NCBI RefSeq assembly: GCF_900169265.1
Contig: NZ_FXYX01000021.1
Coordinates: forward strand, 1 to 59,441
Direction: 5' to 3'
Length of the DNA: 59,441 bases
Origin: Brevibacterium iodinum ATCC 49514
GTDB lineage: Bacteria > Actinomycetota > Actinomycetes > Actinomycetales > Brevibacteriaceae
In this document: positions 24,236 through 34,010 of the stretch, one piece after another
Numbering within the stretch: position 1 is the first letter of the stretch
Layout of the letters: every line of letters starts with the position of its first letter
The notes under the pieces: generated by a model
What the model was told of the DNA's origin: nothing
Database searches by the model: none
The model's input: only the letters and a program-made list of their open reading frames with translations
Program-made: the position numbers and the translations under genes

Positions 24236-24952
24236 ATGAACCCGACAGCAGATCCGCCGGCGCGCATCCTCATCGTCGACGACGAAGCGAATCTCTCCGA
24301 GCTCCTCGTCATGGCCTGCCACGTCAGAGGTTGGGAAGCCGAGGGAGTCGGCACCGGCCGCGAGGCCGTGGCGCTGGCCAGAAGCGAACGCTTCGACGCG
24401 ATCGTCCTCGACGTCATGCTGCCCGACCTCGACGGGTTCGCCGTGATCGAGAAGATCCGAGCCGAGGGCATCGAGACTCCGGTGGTATTCCTCTCTGCCA
24501 GAGACGAGGTCGACGACCGGCTGACGGGTCTGCGGCTGGGCGGGGACGACTACGTGACGAAGCCGTTCAACCTCGATGAGGTCATCGCCCGAATCGAGGT
24601 GCGCCTGCGCCGGGGGGTCTCGAACGGCCCGGTCGACGAGGATGATGTGCTGCGCGTGGGTGACCTCGAACTCGACGAACGCTCCCACGAGGTCACCCGC
24701 TCCGGCCATCCGATCGAGCTGACGGCTCGCGAATACGAGGTGCTGCTGCTGTTTATGCGCAACCCGCGGGTGGTGCTGTCGAAAGCTCAGATCCTTGATC
24801 GCGTGTGGGACTACGACTTCGGCGGCAACGGCAACATCGTCGAACTCTACGTCTCTTACCTGCGGAAGAAGATCGACACCCCGTTCCCCGACCTGCCGAA
24901 CCTCTTCCACACCAAGCGCGGGGCCGGCTACATCATGCGGGCGGAACCGTGA
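24236..24952 (+). CDS. OmpR-family response regulator
   Basis: The 238-residue protein has a receiver domain (ILIVDDEANLSELL; phospho-acceptor Asp59 in VLDVMLPDLDG; conserved Lys in VTKPFNLDE). It is followed by an OmpR/PhoB winged-helix DNA-binding domain (ELTAREYEVLLLFMRNPRVVLSKAQILDRVW, with GAGYIMR at the end). GAGGGG lies upstream of ATG 24236. It is coupled to the histidine kinase gene by GTGA overlap and directly follows the glycosyltransferase pair. The regulon is unknown, but envelope glycosylation and the downstream glycine-rich protein are natural candidates. Confidence 0.93.
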   Translation: MNPTADPPARILIVDDEANLSELLVMACHVRGWEAEGVGTGREAVALARSERFDAIVLDVMLPDLDGFAVIEKIRAEGIETPVVFLSARDEVDDRLTGLRLGGDDYVTKPFNLDEVIARIEVRLRRGVSNGPVDEDDVLRVGDLELDERSHEVTRSGHPIELTAREYEVLLLFMRNPRVVLSKAQILDRVWDYDFGGNGNIVELYVSYLRKKIDTPFPDLPNLFHTKRGAGYIMRAEP

Positions 24953-26484
24953 CTCTGCGCCGCTGGCGGCTGCAGACGAGGCTCATCGTCCTCGCCGGAC
25001 TCGTCCTCCTCCTCGTCGGCGCCGGAATCGGCACCGCCTCCTGGCTGAGCGTGCGCGGTTCGCTGATGGCCGACCTCGACTCCCAGCTGACATCGATGAC
25101 CTCGCATGCACGTTCGGGAGACGGCCCCGGTGCGGGCCCCGGGACGAGCGGCAATCCGGGCACCTCCGGTGGGGGCGACGACTCGGCCGCGGCGGTCGAT
25201 TCGGCTCTGCGCTATCTCTTCCAGCCAGGGGTCGGCGATGGTGCTCTCGTCGTCGTCGATTCCGGCGGTGGGGGAGAGGGGCTCATCGCCGAGGCGGGGC
25301 TTGCCCGTCCGCGCGCGCTGTCCGCAGAAGCGATCGACGCCTTGCTCGAAGTCGAGCCCGAGGGCACTGAGTCCGCCCATGAGTCTGTGCGGGTGCCGGG
25401 GTTCGGCGCCTACCGGGTCGTGGCCTTCCACGACGGCGGAACCACCACCGTCTACGGTGTCCCGCAGGGCAGTGTCGATTCCGCGCTCGAGCGCACTGCC
25501 TGGACGACCGCGTTCGTGGTCCTCATCGGCGTCATCGCCACGGCCGCGCTCATGGCCGTGATCATCCACCGCCAGCTGCGGGACCTGCGCGACGTCGCCC
25601 GCACAGCCAGGGAGGTCACCGACCTCGAGCTGAGCGCAGGCAAACCCGAGCTCGCCCTGCGGGTTCCCGCCGACCTCGCGGTGCCGGGCACGGAGGTCGG
25701 TGATGTGGGAGCTTCGGTCAACCGGATGCTCGACCACGTCGGCTCCGCCCTCGAGGAGCGCTACCGCGGCACGGAGCAGATGCGCCGCTTCGTCGCCGAC
25801 GCCTCCCATGAGCTGCGCACTCCGATCGCGACGATCCGCGGTTGGGCCGACCTTACCCGTCCGTACCGTGATGATCTGCCCGCCGAGGTGACCACCTCCT
25901 TGGGCAAGATCGATTCCGGAGCGATGCGGATGTCCTCCCTCGTCGATGATCTCCTTCTCCTCGCCCGGCTCGAAGCCGGCCGCCAGCCGACGAGGGAGGA
26001 CACCGTCGACGTCTCTTCCCTGCTCGTCGAACTCGTCGAGGACGCCCATGTGGTCAATCCCGACCACGCGATCTCCCTCGATGTCCCCCCGGAGGCCCTC
26101 GAGGTGCGCGGAGCGGCTGATCAGGTCCGCCGGGTCGTGTCGATCGTGCTCACGAACGCCTGCGTGCACACGCCCCCGGGGACCAGGGTGCACGTCGAGG
26201 CACTGGCGGCCCGGAAGCCGGTCTCCGGACAGTTGCCCAGCGATGTCGTGGCGATCCGCATCAGCGACGACGGTGGGGGCATTCCGCCCGAGATCCGGGA
26301 CCGGGTCTTCGACCGTTTCGTGCGTGGAGACCCTTCGCGGGCACGGCAGGACGGAGCCAAGGGAGGTTCCTCGGGGCTGGGACTGTCGATCGCCGCGGGA
26401 CTCGTCGAACTCATGCGCGGCGGCATCTCGATGTCGAGCACGGACGCTGGTACGAGCTTCGAGCTGCGCCTGCCTGCCGCCTGA
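24949..26484 (+). CDS. Membrane sensor histidine kinase
   Basis: The 511-residue sensor has two membrane segments (about residues 12-32 and 181-207) flanking an extracytoplasmic domain. That domain begins with a Gly/Pro/Ser-rich stretch (GDGPGAGPGTSGNPGTSGGG). A HAMP-like linker follows, then the DHp helix ADASHELRTPIATIRG with phospho-acceptor His287, and the HATPase domain (VVSIVLTNACVHTP, ISDDGGGIPPEIRDRVFDRF, SGLGLSIAAGLV). The GTG start overlaps the regulator's TGA. Domain order is the standard EnvZ/PhoR type; the stimulus is unknown. Confidence 0.92.
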   Translation: MTLRRWRLQTRLIVLAGLVLLLVGAGIGTASWLSVRGSLMADLDSQLTSMTSHARSGDGPGAGPGTSGNPGTSGGGDDSAAAVDSALRYLFQPGVGDGALVVVDSGGGGEGLIAEAGLARPRALSAEAIDALLEVEPEGTESAHESVRVPGFGAYRVVAFHDGGTTTVYGVPQGSVDSALERTAWTTAFVVLIGVIATAALMAVIIHRQLRDLRDVARTAREVTDLELSAGKPELALRVPADLAVPGTEVGDVGASVNRMLDHVGSALEERYRGTEQMRRFVADASHELRTPIATIRGWADLTRPYRDDLPAEVTTSLGKIDSGAMRMSSLVDDLLLLARLEAGRQPTREDTVDVSSLLVELVEDAHVVNPDHAISLDVPPEALEVRGAADQVRRVVSIVLTNACVHTPPGTRVHVEALAARKPVSGQLPSDVVAIRISDDGGGIPPEIRDRVFDRFVRGDPSRARQDGAKGGSSGLGLSIAAGLVELMRGGISMSSTDAGTSFELRLPAA

Positions 26485-26575
26485 GGCGAGTCGCACAGGT
26501 TGGCCACAGGCACGACTGGGAGGGGCTACAGCGAGTTTGCGGAGAGTGGAATCACCGACAACCAGAGGAGATTCC

Positions 26576-27385
26576 ATGACCGAGAACCAGAACCCCGACC
26601 AGAACCCTAATCTGGACCGCAACCACGCGGAGAACACAGCGTCGGGCTCGAACGCCGCGGACAGCACCCGCAGGATCGAAGCGCAGGGCACGGCAGGACC
26701 TCATGCCGGACCCAACTGGGCGACGCAGTCGCAGCCGTCCGACCAGGGCCGTGCGAACGAACGGGTCGATCAGACCACTCGCTCGGCACCCGATCCGCAG
26801 GCCGTGAGCCCGGAGGGACAGCGGCCGTGGGTGAACCCCTACCACCGAACCGCTCCGATCGCCCAGTCCGGCGGCTCCGAGGAACCACGCAAGCAGAAGC
26901 GACGCGTCCCGCTCATCCCCGCAGTGCTCGCCGGATCGGCTCTCTTCGTCGTCGGCGGTCTCGCCGGAGGAGCGATCGGTGCATCGGCGGCCATGGCGTC
27001 GAAAGATTCGGGGACGAGTCAGGGGCCGGGAGGCCAGAACGGACCCGGCGGAATGGGCGGCCAACAGGGCGGTGCTCAGGACGGCGGCGGACAGCCGAAT
27101 GGCGACGGAATGCCCGGAGGACAGTCCAACGGCGGAGGTATGCCCGGCGGACAGTCCAACGGAATGCAGGGAAATCAGAGCGGCAGCGCCGACTCCGGGA
27201 GCTCCTCCGACGGATCCAGCTCCGACGGAACCAGCTCGGACGGCAGCGCCTCTGACGCCGACGGATCGGACGCAAGCGCTGGCACCACCTCGGCGGGCAC
27301 CGACGAGACAACGATCGAGAACGCAGCCGTGACTCACTTCGACCGGATCTTCACCGGATTCGCCGTCCTCAACCGGGACGAGTGA
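26576..27385 (+). CDS. Uncharacterised membrane-anchored glycine/serine-rich protein
   Basis: The 269-residue protein starts at ATG 26576 behind AGAGGAG. Residues 1-110 are hydrophilic and Asn/Gln/Pro-rich. One membrane segment (VPLIPAVLAGSALFVVGGLAGGAIGASAA, about 116-144) follows basic residues KQKRR, so the C-terminal half should be outside. That half contains repeated GMPGGQSNG units, then SSSDGSSSDGTSSDG repeats, and a final non-repetitive DETTIENAAVTHFDRIFTGFAVLNRDE. It lies 91 bases after the kinase and may be part of the same regulon. No family is recognised. Similar MPGG stretches occur in the GT39-like protein. Confidence 0.65.
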   Translation: MTENQNPDQNPNLDRNHAENTASGSNAADSTRRIEAQGTAGPHAGPNWATQSQPSDQGRANERVDQTTRSAPDPQAVSPEGQRPWVNPYHRTAPIAQSGGSEEPRKQKRRVPLIPAVLAGSALFVVGGLAGGAIGASAAMASKDSGTSQGPGGQNGPGGMGGQQGGAQDGGGQPNGDGMPGGQSNGGGMPGGQSNGMQGNQSGSADSGSSSDGSSSDGTSSDGSASDADGSDASAGTTSAGTDETTIENAAVTHFDRIFTGFAVLNRDE

Positions 27386-27411
27386 ACGCCGCCTGATATC
27401 GGCGAAGCAAA

Positions 27412-27445
27412 GACGATGCCCCCACCGATCGGTGGGGGCATCGTC
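27412..27445. terminator. Bidirectional terminator, perfect 34-base palindrome
   Basis: Positions 27412-27428 and 27429-27445 are exact reverse complements (GACGATGCCCCCACCGA and its complement). The palindrome lies between the convergent glycine-rich protein gene and katG and can terminate both. Confidence 0.8.
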
Positions 27446-27483
27446 ATGCTGACGCGTCGGTCACCTCGGTGACTGACGCCGGA

Positions 27484-29691
27484 TCAGCGCTTGAGGTCGA
27501 AGCGGTCGGCTTCGACGAGCTTCGTCCAGGCCTTGACGAAGTCGGCGACGAACTTCTCATTCGCGTCATCCGAGCCGTAGACTTCGGCGATCGCACGCAG
27601 TTCGGAGTTCGCTCCGAACAGGAGGTCGATCCGGCTGCCGGTCCACAGCTTCTCGCCCTCGGGGGAGAAGCACTCGTAGACATTGGCCGTCTCTGACGGT
27701 CCGACGGGCTTCCAGACGTTGCCGAGGTCGAGCAGATTGACGAAGAAGTCGTTCGTCAGCTCGCCGGGGCGATCGGTGAAGACACCGAGCTCGGAATCTT
27801 CGTAGTTCGCACCGAGGACGCGGAGCCCGCCGATGAGGACCGTGAGCTCCGGCGGGGTCAGACCCAGCAGGCTGGCCTTGTCGAGCAGAAGGTACTCGGC
27901 CTTGAGCGGAAGTCCCTCGGTGAGGTAGTTGCGGAAACCGTCGTGGGTCGGCTCGAGGTAGCTGAACGAGTCGACATCGGTCTGTTCCTGGGTGGCGTCG
28001 CCGCGACCGGTGGAGACCGGAACCGTGATCGAGTGACCGGCCGCCGCGGCAGCGATCTCGACACCGACGGCGCCGGCGATCGCCAGCACATCGGCAAACG
28101 ATGCGCCGGTGGACTCGGCGATGCCCTCGAGCGCGGGGAGCACCTCGGCGAGCTTGGCGGGCTCATTGGCCTCCCAGCTGCGCTGCGGTTCGAGACGGAG
28201 GCGACCTCCGTTGACGCCGCCGCGCATGTCCGAGACGCGGTGTGACGAGGCCGCGGCCCATGTCGTCGACACGAGCTGCGAGACGGTCAGCCCGGACTCG
28301 CGGACGGCTGCCTTGACGGCTTCGAGGCCGGCGTCATCAAGCGGGGTGCCGGCCGGAACCGGGTCCTGCCAGATGAGCTCTTCGCTCGGAGCTTCGGGGC
28401 CGAGGTAACGGGTCGCCGGGCCCATATCGCGGTGGGTGAGCTTGAACCAGGCGCGAGCGAAAGCATCTTCGAACGCCTTCTGGTCGTCCTTGAAGCGGCG
28501 CGAGATCTTCTCGTACGCCGGGTCGAAGCGCAGCGACAGGTCGGTCGTGAGCATACGGGGCTCGCGACGTCCGTCGCCCTGGGCCATGGGGACCATATCG
28601 TCCCCGCCGCCGTCCTTGGGACGCCACTGCAGGTGTCCGCCTTCGTTCTCGAAGACCTCCCACTCGTAGGCGAAGAGAATGTGGAAGAACTCGTTGTCCC
28701 AGCGAGTCGGGTGGTAGGTCCACGTGACCTCGATGCCCGAGCCGATGGAGTCGTTGCCCTGCCCCGTGCCGAAATCGGACTTCCAGCCCAGACCCTGCGC
28801 TTCGAGCGGAGCGGCTTCCGGGTCGGCACCTTTGTGCGATTCAGGACCGGCACCGTGCGTCTTGCCGAAGGTGTGTCCGCCGGCGATGAGGGCGACGGTC
28901 TCCTCGTCGTTCATAGCCATGCGTCCGAAGGTCTCGCGGATGTCGATCGCGGCCTTGACCGGATCGGGTTCGCCCTCCGGGCCCTCGGGGTTGACGTAGA
29001 TGAGGCCCATGGTGGTCGCCGCCAGAGGCTTCTGCAGCTCACGGTTGCCCACGTAGCGCTTGTCGGTGCCCAGCCATTCGGTCTCGGAGCCCCAGTACAC
29101 ATCGTTGTCGGGTTCCCAGACGTCCTTGCGGCCGCCGGCGAAGCCGAAGGTCTTGAAGCCCATCGATTCGAGCGCGACGTTGCCGGCGAGGATGAAGAGG
29201 TCTGCCCAGGAGATCTTCTTGCCGTACTTCTTCTTCACCGGCCACAGCAGACGGCGAGCCTTGTCGAGCGAAACGTTGTCGGGCCAGGAGTTCAGAGGTG
29301 CGAAGCGCTGCTGACCCTCGCCGCCGCCTCCGCGGCCGTCCTGAACGCGGTAGGTGCCGGCCGAGTGCCAGGCCATGCGGATCATGAACGGACCATAGTG
29401 TCCGAAATCAGCGGACCACCAGTCCTGGTTGTCCTTCTGCAGGGTTTCGATGTCGGCCTTGAGCTGGTAGTAGTCAAGGCTGTTGAACTCCGCGTCGTAG
29501 TCGAAGTCAGGATCCATGGGGTCGCGTGCCGGCTGTCCCTTGGCGAGGATCTTGAGGTTGAGGCGGTTGGGCCACCACTGAGCGTTGGCATCGCCCTGGA
29601 CGGGGTTGACCAGCTGGTCCGAATCCGGCGCCGCAGCCGGCGCCGTGGAAGTGTGGGCGACCGGGCAGCCGCCGGTGGTCATCTGGGTCAT
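27484..29691 (-). CDS. katG: Catalase-peroxidase
   Basis: The 735-residue bifunctional heme enzyme degrades hydrogen peroxide and peroxidises small substrates. The distal site is [10 protein letters not shown], with catalytic Arg, Trp and His; the proximal heme histidine is in [15 protein letters not shown]. The Trp-Tyr-Met adduct residues are the Trp of MAWH, the Tyr of GLIYVNPEG and the Met of [10 protein letters not shown]. Both duplicated peroxidase domains are complete. Like M. tuberculosis KatG, it has serine in the GSGIEVTWT access-channel segment. furA lies 120 bases upstream on the same strand, the usual mycobacterial arrangement. Confidence 0.96.
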   Translation of the reverse strand: MTQMTTGGCPVAHTSTAPAAAPDSDQLVNPVQGDANAQWWPNRLNLKILAKGQPARDPMDPDFDYDAEFNSLDYYQLKADIETLQKDNQDWWSADFGHYGPFMIRMAWHSAGTYRVQDGRGGGGEGQQRFAPLNSWPDNVSLDKARRLLWPVKKKYGKKISWADLFILAGNVALESMGFKTFGFAGGRKDVWEPDNDVYWGSETEWLGTDKRYVGNRELQKPLAATTMGLIYVNPEGPEGEPDPVKAAIDIRETFGRMAMNDEETVALIAGGHTFGKTHGAGPESHKGADPEAAPLEAQGLGWKSDFGTGQGNDSIGSGIEVTWTYHPTRWDNEFFHILFAYEWEVFENEGGHLQWRPKDGGGDDMVPMAQGDGRREPRMLTTDLSLRFDPAYEKISRRFKDDQKAFEDAFARAWFKLTHRDMGPATRYLGPEAPSEELIWQDPVPAGTPLDDAGLEAVKAAVRESGLTVSQLVSTTWAAASSHRVSDMRGGVNGGRLRLEPQRSWEANEPAKLAEVLPALEGIAESTGASFADVLAIAGAVGVEIAAAAAGHSITVPVSTGRGDATQEQTDVDSFSYLEPTHDGFRNYLTEGLPLKAEYLLLDKASLLGLTPPELTVLIGGLRVLGANYEDSELGVFTDRPGELTNDFFVNLLDLGNVWKPVGPSETANVYECFSPEGEKLWTGSRIDLLFGANSELRAIAEVYGSDDANEKFVADFVKAWTKLVEADRFDLKR

Positions 29692-29811
29692 CGTGTTCCT
29701 TTCACAGTCGAGTCGCGTTCGACGACTCGGATGACGGGATGGGCAACCCTCGCAGAAAGGGCATAGTCGTGTCCTCGGAAGAGGGCGGGTGGTGATGAAC
29801 GGAAGCCGGGG

Positions 29812-30288
29812 TCACACGGCCGAGAACTGATCGTCGCCGGTCAGCTGAGCACCGGCGGCCGCGCAGTCGGGGCACAGGCCCCAGAATGTCACTTCGGCCT
29901 GATCGATGACGAAGCCGGCATCGTGGGACGGCGTCAGGCACGGAGCCTGACCGATCGTGCAGTCGACATCGACGATGAGACTGCATGACCGGCACACCAG
30001 GTGATGGTGATTGTCCCCGATGCGGCGTTCGTACCGAGCCACAGAGCCTGAAGGCTTGATGCAGCGCAGCAGCCCTACCTCGGTGAGAGTGCGGAGCGAG
30101 TCATAGACAGCCTGGTGGGAGACCGCCGGCAGCGATTCCCGCACCGAGCGGATCACGGTTTCGGTATCCGTATGCGGGTGATCCCGCACGGCATCGAGGA
30201 CTGCGACCCGCTGTTTCGTCACACGCAGCGACGTCTGCCGCAGAGCCGCGGCAGCGTCTTCGTCGTGTTCATGCTTCGTCTTGTTCAC
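29812..30288 (-). CDS. furA: Fur-family repressor, FurA-like
   Basis: The 158-residue metalloregulator has an N-terminal winged helix (SLRVTKQRVAVLDAVRDHPHTDTET, recognition helix region AVSHQAVYDSLRTLTEVGLL). The C-terminal dimer/metal domain contains GDNHHHLVCRSCS and the second pair CPDC. FurA proteins repress themselves and katG and release on peroxide; gene order supports that role here. The GTG start at 30288 coincides with the predicted transcription start, so the mRNA may be leaderless. The Cys/His content fits a peroxide- or iron-sensing Fur protein. Confidence 0.9.
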   Translation of the reverse strand: MNKTKHEHDEDAAAALRQTSLRVTKQRVAVLDAVRDHPHTDTETVIRSVRESLPAVSHQAVYDSLRTLTEVGLLRCIKPSGSVARYERRIGDNHHHLVCRSCSLIVDVDCTIGQAPCLTPSHDAGFVIDQAEVTFWGLCPDCAAAGAQLTGDDQFSAV

Positions 30289-30294
30289 AGCACC

Positions 30295-30323
30295 AGAATG
30301 CCAGCTTATCTTGAACGAGTCAA
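30295..30323 (-). promoter_or_regulatory. Candidate furA-katG promoter giving a leaderless transcript
   Basis: On the minus strand TTGACT (30323-30318) and CATTCT (30300-30295) are separated by 17 bases. The expected start, about 7 bases downstream, falls on the GTG start codon at 30288. Mycobacterial furA is also reported to be expressed from a leaderless-type start. Confidence 0.5.
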
Positions 30324-30521
30324 GGAAAGTGATGGCAGGTTCTCGCCGAGGCGGCCGGCGGGTCGCGCTGTGGGTGCCGGTGACCGGGTGGTGCGGTTCG
30401 CTTGCAGTTGAGGGTCATGTGGTTGTTCGGCGTCGTTCGAGGTGAGAGGCGTGGTCCTCAGGGCGAGCGATGCGCTGCGTGATTTCCGCGGCGGGGCGGG
30501 GTAGGATGGATGATCGCCATT

Positions 30522-30551
30522 TTGACCAGACGTGCTCGAGAGAGATATTCT
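30522..30551 (+). promoter_or_regulatory. Candidate str operon promoter
   Basis: TTGACC (30522-30527) and TATTCT (30546-30551) are separated by 18 bases. This is among the best consensus promoters in the window and lies in the 556-base gap before rpsL. Confidence 0.6.
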
Positions 30552-30844
30552 GGTAGGCGACTGATTGTGTTATCTGCGTCGTCGATCGATCCTGCCGGGT
30601 GTTCTGTGAGGCCCGGAATCCTTGAGAGAAGTCGTCGCTGCAGGCCGCCGAGAAGTCGTCGCTGCGCTTCCGTGTCCTTGCGACACACCCGGACGCAGGG
30701 GTCGATGACTCGCGTGGTTACTGGCATCGGGAGCCAAGCTTCACCCGGTGTCCGGTCGGATATGTCCCACGGTTCACAGAGACGACTGCGGTCGTGGCCG
30801 AAATTGGGAATTAGGTCTATCGAGAAGCAAATGGAGAACGCTTA
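30552..30844 (+). other. Long untranslated leader before rpsL
   Basis: About 290 bases separate the candidate promoter from rpsL. They contain a 16-base direct repeat (30626-30641 and 30650-30665). A short open frame from ATG 30762 encodes 27 residues and ends in TAG 30843-30845, overlapping the rpsL GTG by one base. No clear ribosome-binding site precedes that short frame. The stretch 30324-30521, upstream of the promoter, holds nothing recognisable. Confidence 0.4.
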
Positions 30845-31219
30845 GTGCCGACTATCCAACAGCTCGTCCGCAAGGGACGGCATGTCAATACAGCAGGATC
30901 GGACGCTCCTGCCCTCAAGGGCAGCCCGCAGCGTCGTGGAGTGTGCACCCGTGTGTACACCACTACCCCCAAGAAGCCGAACTCGGCTCTTCGCAAGGTC
31001 GCTCGTGTCAAGCTTTCGAGCCAGATCGAAGTGACCGCATACATCCCGGGCGAGGGACACAACCTGCAGGAGCACTCGATCGTGCTCGTGCGCGGTGGCC
31101 GCGTCAAGGATCTGCCCGGTGTTCGCTACCGGATCGTCCGCGGTTCGCTCGACACCCAGGGTGTCAAGGGTCGCCAGCAGGCCCGCAGCAAGTACGGTGC
31201 GAAGAGGGAGAAGAAGTAA
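30845..31219 (+). CDS. rpsL: 30S ribosomal protein S12
   Basis: The 124-residue decoding-centre protein starts at GTG 30845 behind GGAGAA. The streptomycin-related loops [17 protein letters not shown] and [17 protein letters not shown] have the susceptible-type lysines. It is the first gene of the str operon; its stop overlaps the rpsG start (TAATG). Confidence 0.97.
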   Translation: MPTIQQLVRKGRHVNTAGSDAPALKGSPQRRGVCTRVYTTTPKKPNSALRKVARVKLSSQIEVTAYIPGEGHNLQEHSIVLVRGGRVKDLPGVRYRIVRGSLDTQGVKGRQQARSKYGAKREKK

Positions 31220-31689
31220 TGCCACGTAAAGGTCCTGCACCCAAGCGACCGATCGTCGTTGACCCGGTCTTCAGCTCACCGCTCGTCACGCAGCTGATCA
31301 ACAAGATCCTGCTCGACGGCAAGCGCTCGACCGCAGAGCGGATCGTCTACGGTGCCCTCGAAGGCACCCGCGAGAAGAACGGCAACGACCCCGTTGTCAA
31401 CCTGAAGAAGGCTCTCGACAACATCCGTCCGTCCCTCGAGGTCCGCTCCCGCCGTGTCGGCGGCGCGACCTACCAGGTGCCGATTGATGTTCGCCCGGCT
31501 CGTTCGACCACCCTGGCTCTGCGGTGGCTCGTGGGATACTCCCGCCAGCGCCGTGAGAAGACCATGACCGAACGACTCATGAATGAGATCCTGGACGCCG
31601 GCAACGGCCTCGGCGCAGCAGTCAAGCGCCGCGAGGATACTCACAAGATGGCCGAATCCAACAAGGCCTTCGCCCACTACCGCTGGTAA
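31219..31689 (+). CDS. rpsG: 30S ribosomal protein S7
   Basis: This 156-residue assembly protein organises the 3' domain of 16S rRNA. It begins [18 protein letters not shown] and contains the conserved [17 protein letters not shown] and [11 protein letters not shown] segments. The start ATG shares one base with the rpsL stop. The length is normal for the bacterial family. Confidence 0.97.
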   Translation: MPRKGPAPKRPIVVDPVFSSPLVTQLINKILLDGKRSTAERIVYGALEGTREKNGNDPVVNLKKALDNIRPSLEVRSRRVGGATYQVPIDVRPARSTTLALRWLVGYSRQRREKTMTERLMNEILDAGNGLGAAVKRREDTHKMAESNKAFAHYRW

Positions 31690-31788
31690 TCGCCTGCCCT
31701 GTGCGCCGGTCGGCGGACCTTGTCCGCGAGTTCTGTCGGCCGGCAGCGCAGGGGAGTCGAGCAAATCATCGATTGAGAGAGAGACACC

Positions 31789-33894
31789 GTGGCACTTGAC
31801 GTGCTCAGCGACCTGAACAAGGTCCGTAATATCGGCATCATGGCCCACATCGATGCCGGTAAGACAACTACGACCGAACGCATCCTCTTCTACACCGGCG
31901 TGAACTACAAGATGGGTGAGACCCACGACGGCGCCGGCACCATGGACTGGATGGACCAGGAGAAGGAGCGCGGCATCACGATCACGTCGGCCGCGACGAC
32001 CTGCTACTGGGACAACAACCAGATCAACATCATCGACACCCCCGGTCACGTTGACTTCACGGTCGAGGTCGAGCGTTCGCTGCGCGTCCTCGACGGCGCT
32101 GTCGCTGTGTTCGACGGCAAGGAGGGCGTTGAGCCCCAGTCCGAGACCGTGTGGCGTCAGGCCGACAAGTACGATGTTCCGCGCGTCTGCTTCGTCAACA
32201 AGATGGACAAGCTCGGTGCTGACTTCTACTTCACCGTCGACACCATCAAGGAGCGCCTCGGCGCGAAGCCGCTGGTCATCCAGCTGCCGATCGGTGCCGA
32301 AAGCGACTTCGCCGGTGTCGTCGACCTGCTTGAGATGAAGGCCTACGTCTGGCCCGATGAGACCAAGATGGGTCAGGACATGACCGAGGTCGAGATCCCC
32401 GAGGATCTCAAGGACAAGGCTGTTCAGTACCGTGCGCAGCTCGTCGAGGACGTCGCCGAGAGCTCGGAAGAGCTCATGGAGAAGTACCTCGAGGGCGAAG
32501 AGCTCACGACGGCTGACGTCAAGGCCGGTATCCGCGAACTCGTCATCAAGTCCGAGGCCTTCCCCGTCATGTGCGGTTCCGCGTACAAGAACAAGGGCGT
32601 GCAGCCCATGCTCAACGCGGTCATCGACTACCTCCCGTCGCCGCTCGACGTGCCTCCGATGATCGGTCACAACCCGAACAACGACGAAGAGGAACTGACC
32701 CGCAAGCCTTCGACGGACGAGCCGTTCTCGGCTCTGGCCTTCAAGGTCGCCTCCCACCCGTTCTTCGGCTCGCTGACCTATGTGCGCGTGTACTCCGGTC
32801 ACGTCAAGTCCGGTGAGCAGGTGCTCAACACCTCGTCGGGTAAGAAGGAGCGCGTCGGCAAGCTCTTCCAGATGCACTCCAACAAGGAGAACCCTGTCGA
32901 AGAGGCATTCGCCGGCCACATCTACGCCTTCATCGGTCTCAAGGAGACCACGACGGGTGACACCCTCAGCGACCCGGCGAACCCGATCGCTCTCGAATCG
33001 ATGACCTTCCCGGAGCCTGTGATCTCCGTGGCCATCGAGCCGAAGACCAAGGGCGACCAGGAGAAGCTGTCCTCGGCCATCCAGAAGTTCGTCAAGGAAG
33101 ACCCGACCTACCAGGTCGAGCTTGACGACGAGACCGGCCAGACCGTCATCCGCGGAATGGGCGAGCTGCACCTCGACATCCTCGTCGACCGCATGCGTCG
33201 CGAGTTCAAGGTCGAGGCGAACGTCGGCAAGCCGCAGGTCGCCTACCGTGAGACCATCCGCCGCACTGTCGAGAAGTACGATTACACCCACAAGAAGCAG
33301 ACGGGTGGATCGGGACAGTTCGCGAAGGTCCAGGTCACCTTCGAGCCCCTCGAGGTCGAAGGCGATACGATTTACGAGTTCGAGAATGCCATCACGGGCG
33401 GACGCGTTCCGCGCGAGTACATTCCGAGCGTCGACGCCGGCATCCAGGACGCCATGCAGTTCGGTGCCCTCGCCGGTTACCCCATGGTGGGTGTCAAGGC
33501 CACTCTGGTCGACGGCGCCTACCACGATGTCGACTCTTCGGAGATGGCATTCAAGATCGCCGGTTCGATGGTCTTCAAGGAGGCCGTCCAGCGGGCGAAC
33601 CCGGTTCTTCTCGAACCGGTCATGGACGTCGAGGTGCGTACCCCTGAGGAATACATGGGTGACGTCATCGGCGACCTGAATTCCCGGCGTGGACAGATTC
33701 AGTCGATGGACGATGCTTCCGGTGTGAAGGTCGTCAAGGCTGTGGTCCCGCTCTCGGAGATGTTCGGTTACATCGGTGATCTGCGGTCGAAGACCCAGGG
33801 CCGTGCGGTGTACTCGATGACGTTCTCCAGCTATGCGGAGGTCCCGAAGGCTGTTGCCGAGGAGATCATCCAGAAGGTGCGCGGCGGAGAGTAA
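31789..33894 (+). CDS. fusA: Elongation factor G
   Basis: The 701-residue translocation GTPase starts at GTG 31789. GTPase motifs are [12 protein letters not shown] (G1), RGITITSA (G2 region), DTPGHVDFT (G3), NKMDKLGAD (G4) and GSAYKNKG (G5). Domains II to V follow, including GGSGQFAKV in domain IV and the C-terminal [21 protein letters not shown]. It lies 99 bases after rpsG within the str operon. No second fusA-like gene is seen in the window. Confidence 0.97.
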   Translation: MALDVLSDLNKVRNIGIMAHIDAGKTTTTERILFYTGVNYKMGETHDGAGTMDWMDQEKERGITITSAATTCYWDNNQINIIDTPGHVDFTVEVERSLRVLDGAVAVFDGKEGVEPQSETVWRQADKYDVPRVCFVNKMDKLGADFYFTVDTIKERLGAKPLVIQLPIGAESDFAGVVDLLEMKAYVWPDETKMGQDMTEVEIPEDLKDKAVQYRAQLVEDVAESSEELMEKYLEGEELTTADVKAGIRELVIKSEAFPVMCGSAYKNKGVQPMLNAVIDYLPSPLDVPPMIGHNPNNDEEELTRKPSTDEPFSALAFKVASHPFFGSLTYVRVYSGHVKSGEQVLNTSSGKKERVGKLFQMHSNKENPVEEAFAGHIYAFIGLKETTTGDTLSDPANPIALESMTFPEPVISVAIEPKTKGDQEKLSSAIQKFVKEDPTYQVELDDETGQTVIRGMGELHLDILVDRMRREFKVEANVGKPQVAYRETIRRTVEKYDYTHKKQTGGSGQFAKVQVTFEPLEVEGDTIYEFENAITGGRVPREYIPSVDAGIQDAMQFGALAGYPMVGVKATLVDGAYHDVDSSEMAFKIAGSMVFKEAVQRANPVLLEPVMDVEVRTPEEYMGDVIGDLNSRRGQIQSMDDASGVKVVKAVVPLSEMFGYIGDLRSKTQGRAVYSMTFSSYAEVPKAVAEEIIQKVRGGE

Positions 33895-33965
33895 TCTCCG
33901 AATTCCGGTCGCCCCGGTGATCAAGAACATGGTCGCCGGAATGAAAGATAACCAACAAAAGGTCT

Positions 33966-33986
33966 AAGATATGAACCGCATATCTT
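33966..33986 (+). promoter_or_regulatory. AT-rich hairpin in the fusA-tuf spacer
   Basis: AAGATATG and CATATCTT form a perfect 8-base-pair stem with a 5-base loop, unusually AT-rich for this window and 13 bases before the GAGGAGG of tuf. It may be a processing site or protein-binding element. Confidence 0.4.
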
Positions 33987-34010
33987 TTGACAACCACGAG
34001 GAGGAACCCA

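Noticed and set aside
31276..33930. Long minus-strand open frame (884 codons) opposite rpsG and fusA
   Set aside because: It is the antisense shadow of two certain genes in high-GC DNA; its product is low-complexity Asp/Leu/Val-rich and matches nothing.
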